In this document: one piece after another, positions 5,796 through 6,008 of the stretch | Layout: every line of letters starts with the position of its first letter | How positions within the stretch are numbered: the stretch's first letter is position 1 | Origin: Thermoplasmata archaeon | Lineage (GTDB): Archaea > Thermoplasmatota > Thermoplasmata > GCA-020350865 | Direction of reading: 5' to 3' | DNA: 6,008 nt | NCBI GenBank assembly: GCA_020351895.1 | Contig: CP070672.1 | Location: 851,779-857,786, forward strand | Translations under genes and position numbers: made by a program | The notes under the pieces: model-generated | The model's input: only the letters and a program-made list of their open reading frames with translations | The model's database searches: none | Told to the model about the DNA's origin: nothing

Positions 5796-6008
5796 TCAAC
5801 TCCTTTTTGAGGGTTTTGGCACGAAAATTTCTCTCTCAACTTTACACCTCATATCTATATTTAGCAACTCACCTAAAAATTCCTTGGCAGATTTTCGAGG
5901 AATCAGTTCAATGAAATATATATCACTTTCTGATTCCTTGCAAACGAGCCTTAGATGGAATAGACTCCTCCTACATCCTATAATCTCATCAATTGGCACT
6001 TCGATACA
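5796..6008 (-). CDS. C-terminal 70 residues of an unrecognised protein, cut by window edge
   Basis: The reading frame is open from the window edge to TGA at 5796. A GTG at 5999 could start a 67-residue protein, but the frame continues upstream of it (Cys-Ile-Glu) without a stop, so a longer gene is more likely. Alternating hydrophobic strands (HLRLVCK, DIYFIELIP) lead into a helix (SAKEFLGELLN) and a basic tail ending in PKPSKRS. That strand-strand-helix ending would suit a PH-like fold, but I cannot assign a family. It lies 29 bases upstream of the TBP start in the same direction and may be cotranscribed with it. Confidence 0.6.
   Translation of the reverse strand, partial: CIEVPIDEIIGCRRSLFHLRLVCKESESDIYFIELIPRKSAKEFLGELLNIDMRCKVEREIFVPKPSKRS

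Noticed and set aside
1..6008. tRNA or rRNA genes, CRISPR array, insertion sequence or attachment site
   Set aside because: Looked for on both strands; no cloverleaf, regularly spaced repeats, transposase motifs or terminal inverted repeats were found.

Overview
The window is archaeal. The evidence is a TATA-binding protein gene with the two-repeat archaeal architecture, A/T-rich TATA-like elements upstream of genes, GGAGG-type ribosome binding sites, and a heterodisulfide reductase (Hdr) gene set of the kind found in methanogens and related anaerobic Euryarchaeota. Base composition is clearly A+T-rich. The sequence does not fix the lineage; a Thermoplasmata-, Archaeoglobi- or methanogen-related anaerobe are all possible. 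Every gene I can support lies on the minus strand, so transcription runs from right to left. Stop codon use is unusual for an A+T-rich genome: five of the seven visible genes end in TGA, two in TAG and none in TAA.

Right part (5221-6008): the 3' end of an unrecognised gene that enters from beyond the window edge, then a TATA-binding protein gene. The second TBP repeat is near-canonical, while the first has lost the usual acidic/proline stirrup motif. Middle (4074-5081): a Cys-free, membrane-anchored, probably extracellular protein of unknown function. An A+T-rich intergenic region (3806-4073) follows, holding the probable promoter of the hdr operon, with a dyad repeat flanking a TATA-like element.

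Left part (1-3805): a tightly packed operon in the order hdrC - hdrB - small unknown ORF - hdrC/hdrB-type fusion (HdrD-like) - hdrA (cut by the window edge). Adjacent genes overlap or abut (TGATG and ATGA overlaps are visible), which suggests translational coupling. By family knowledge HdrA carries FAD and iron-sulfur clusters and splits electrons, HdrC relays them, and HdrB reduces the disulfide-type substrate at CCG-domain [4Fe-4S] clusters. This operon pairs one HdrA with two such catalytic modules, one as separate HdrC+HdrB and one fused. The HdrA starts directly at its FAD fold and lacks the N-terminal domain of methanogen HdrA.

The main oddity is hdrB. Conserved HdrB sequence, including the first cysteine ligand of its catalytic cluster, continues 26 codons upstream of the first ATG with no ATG, GTG or TTG available. 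The reading frame is then closed by TAG. The likeliest start is an ATA codon, or else an in-frame TAG is read as an amino acid from a GTG that overlaps the hdrC stop. The annotated hdrB stop is also TAG, followed two codons later by a TGA that overlaps the next gene's TTG start.
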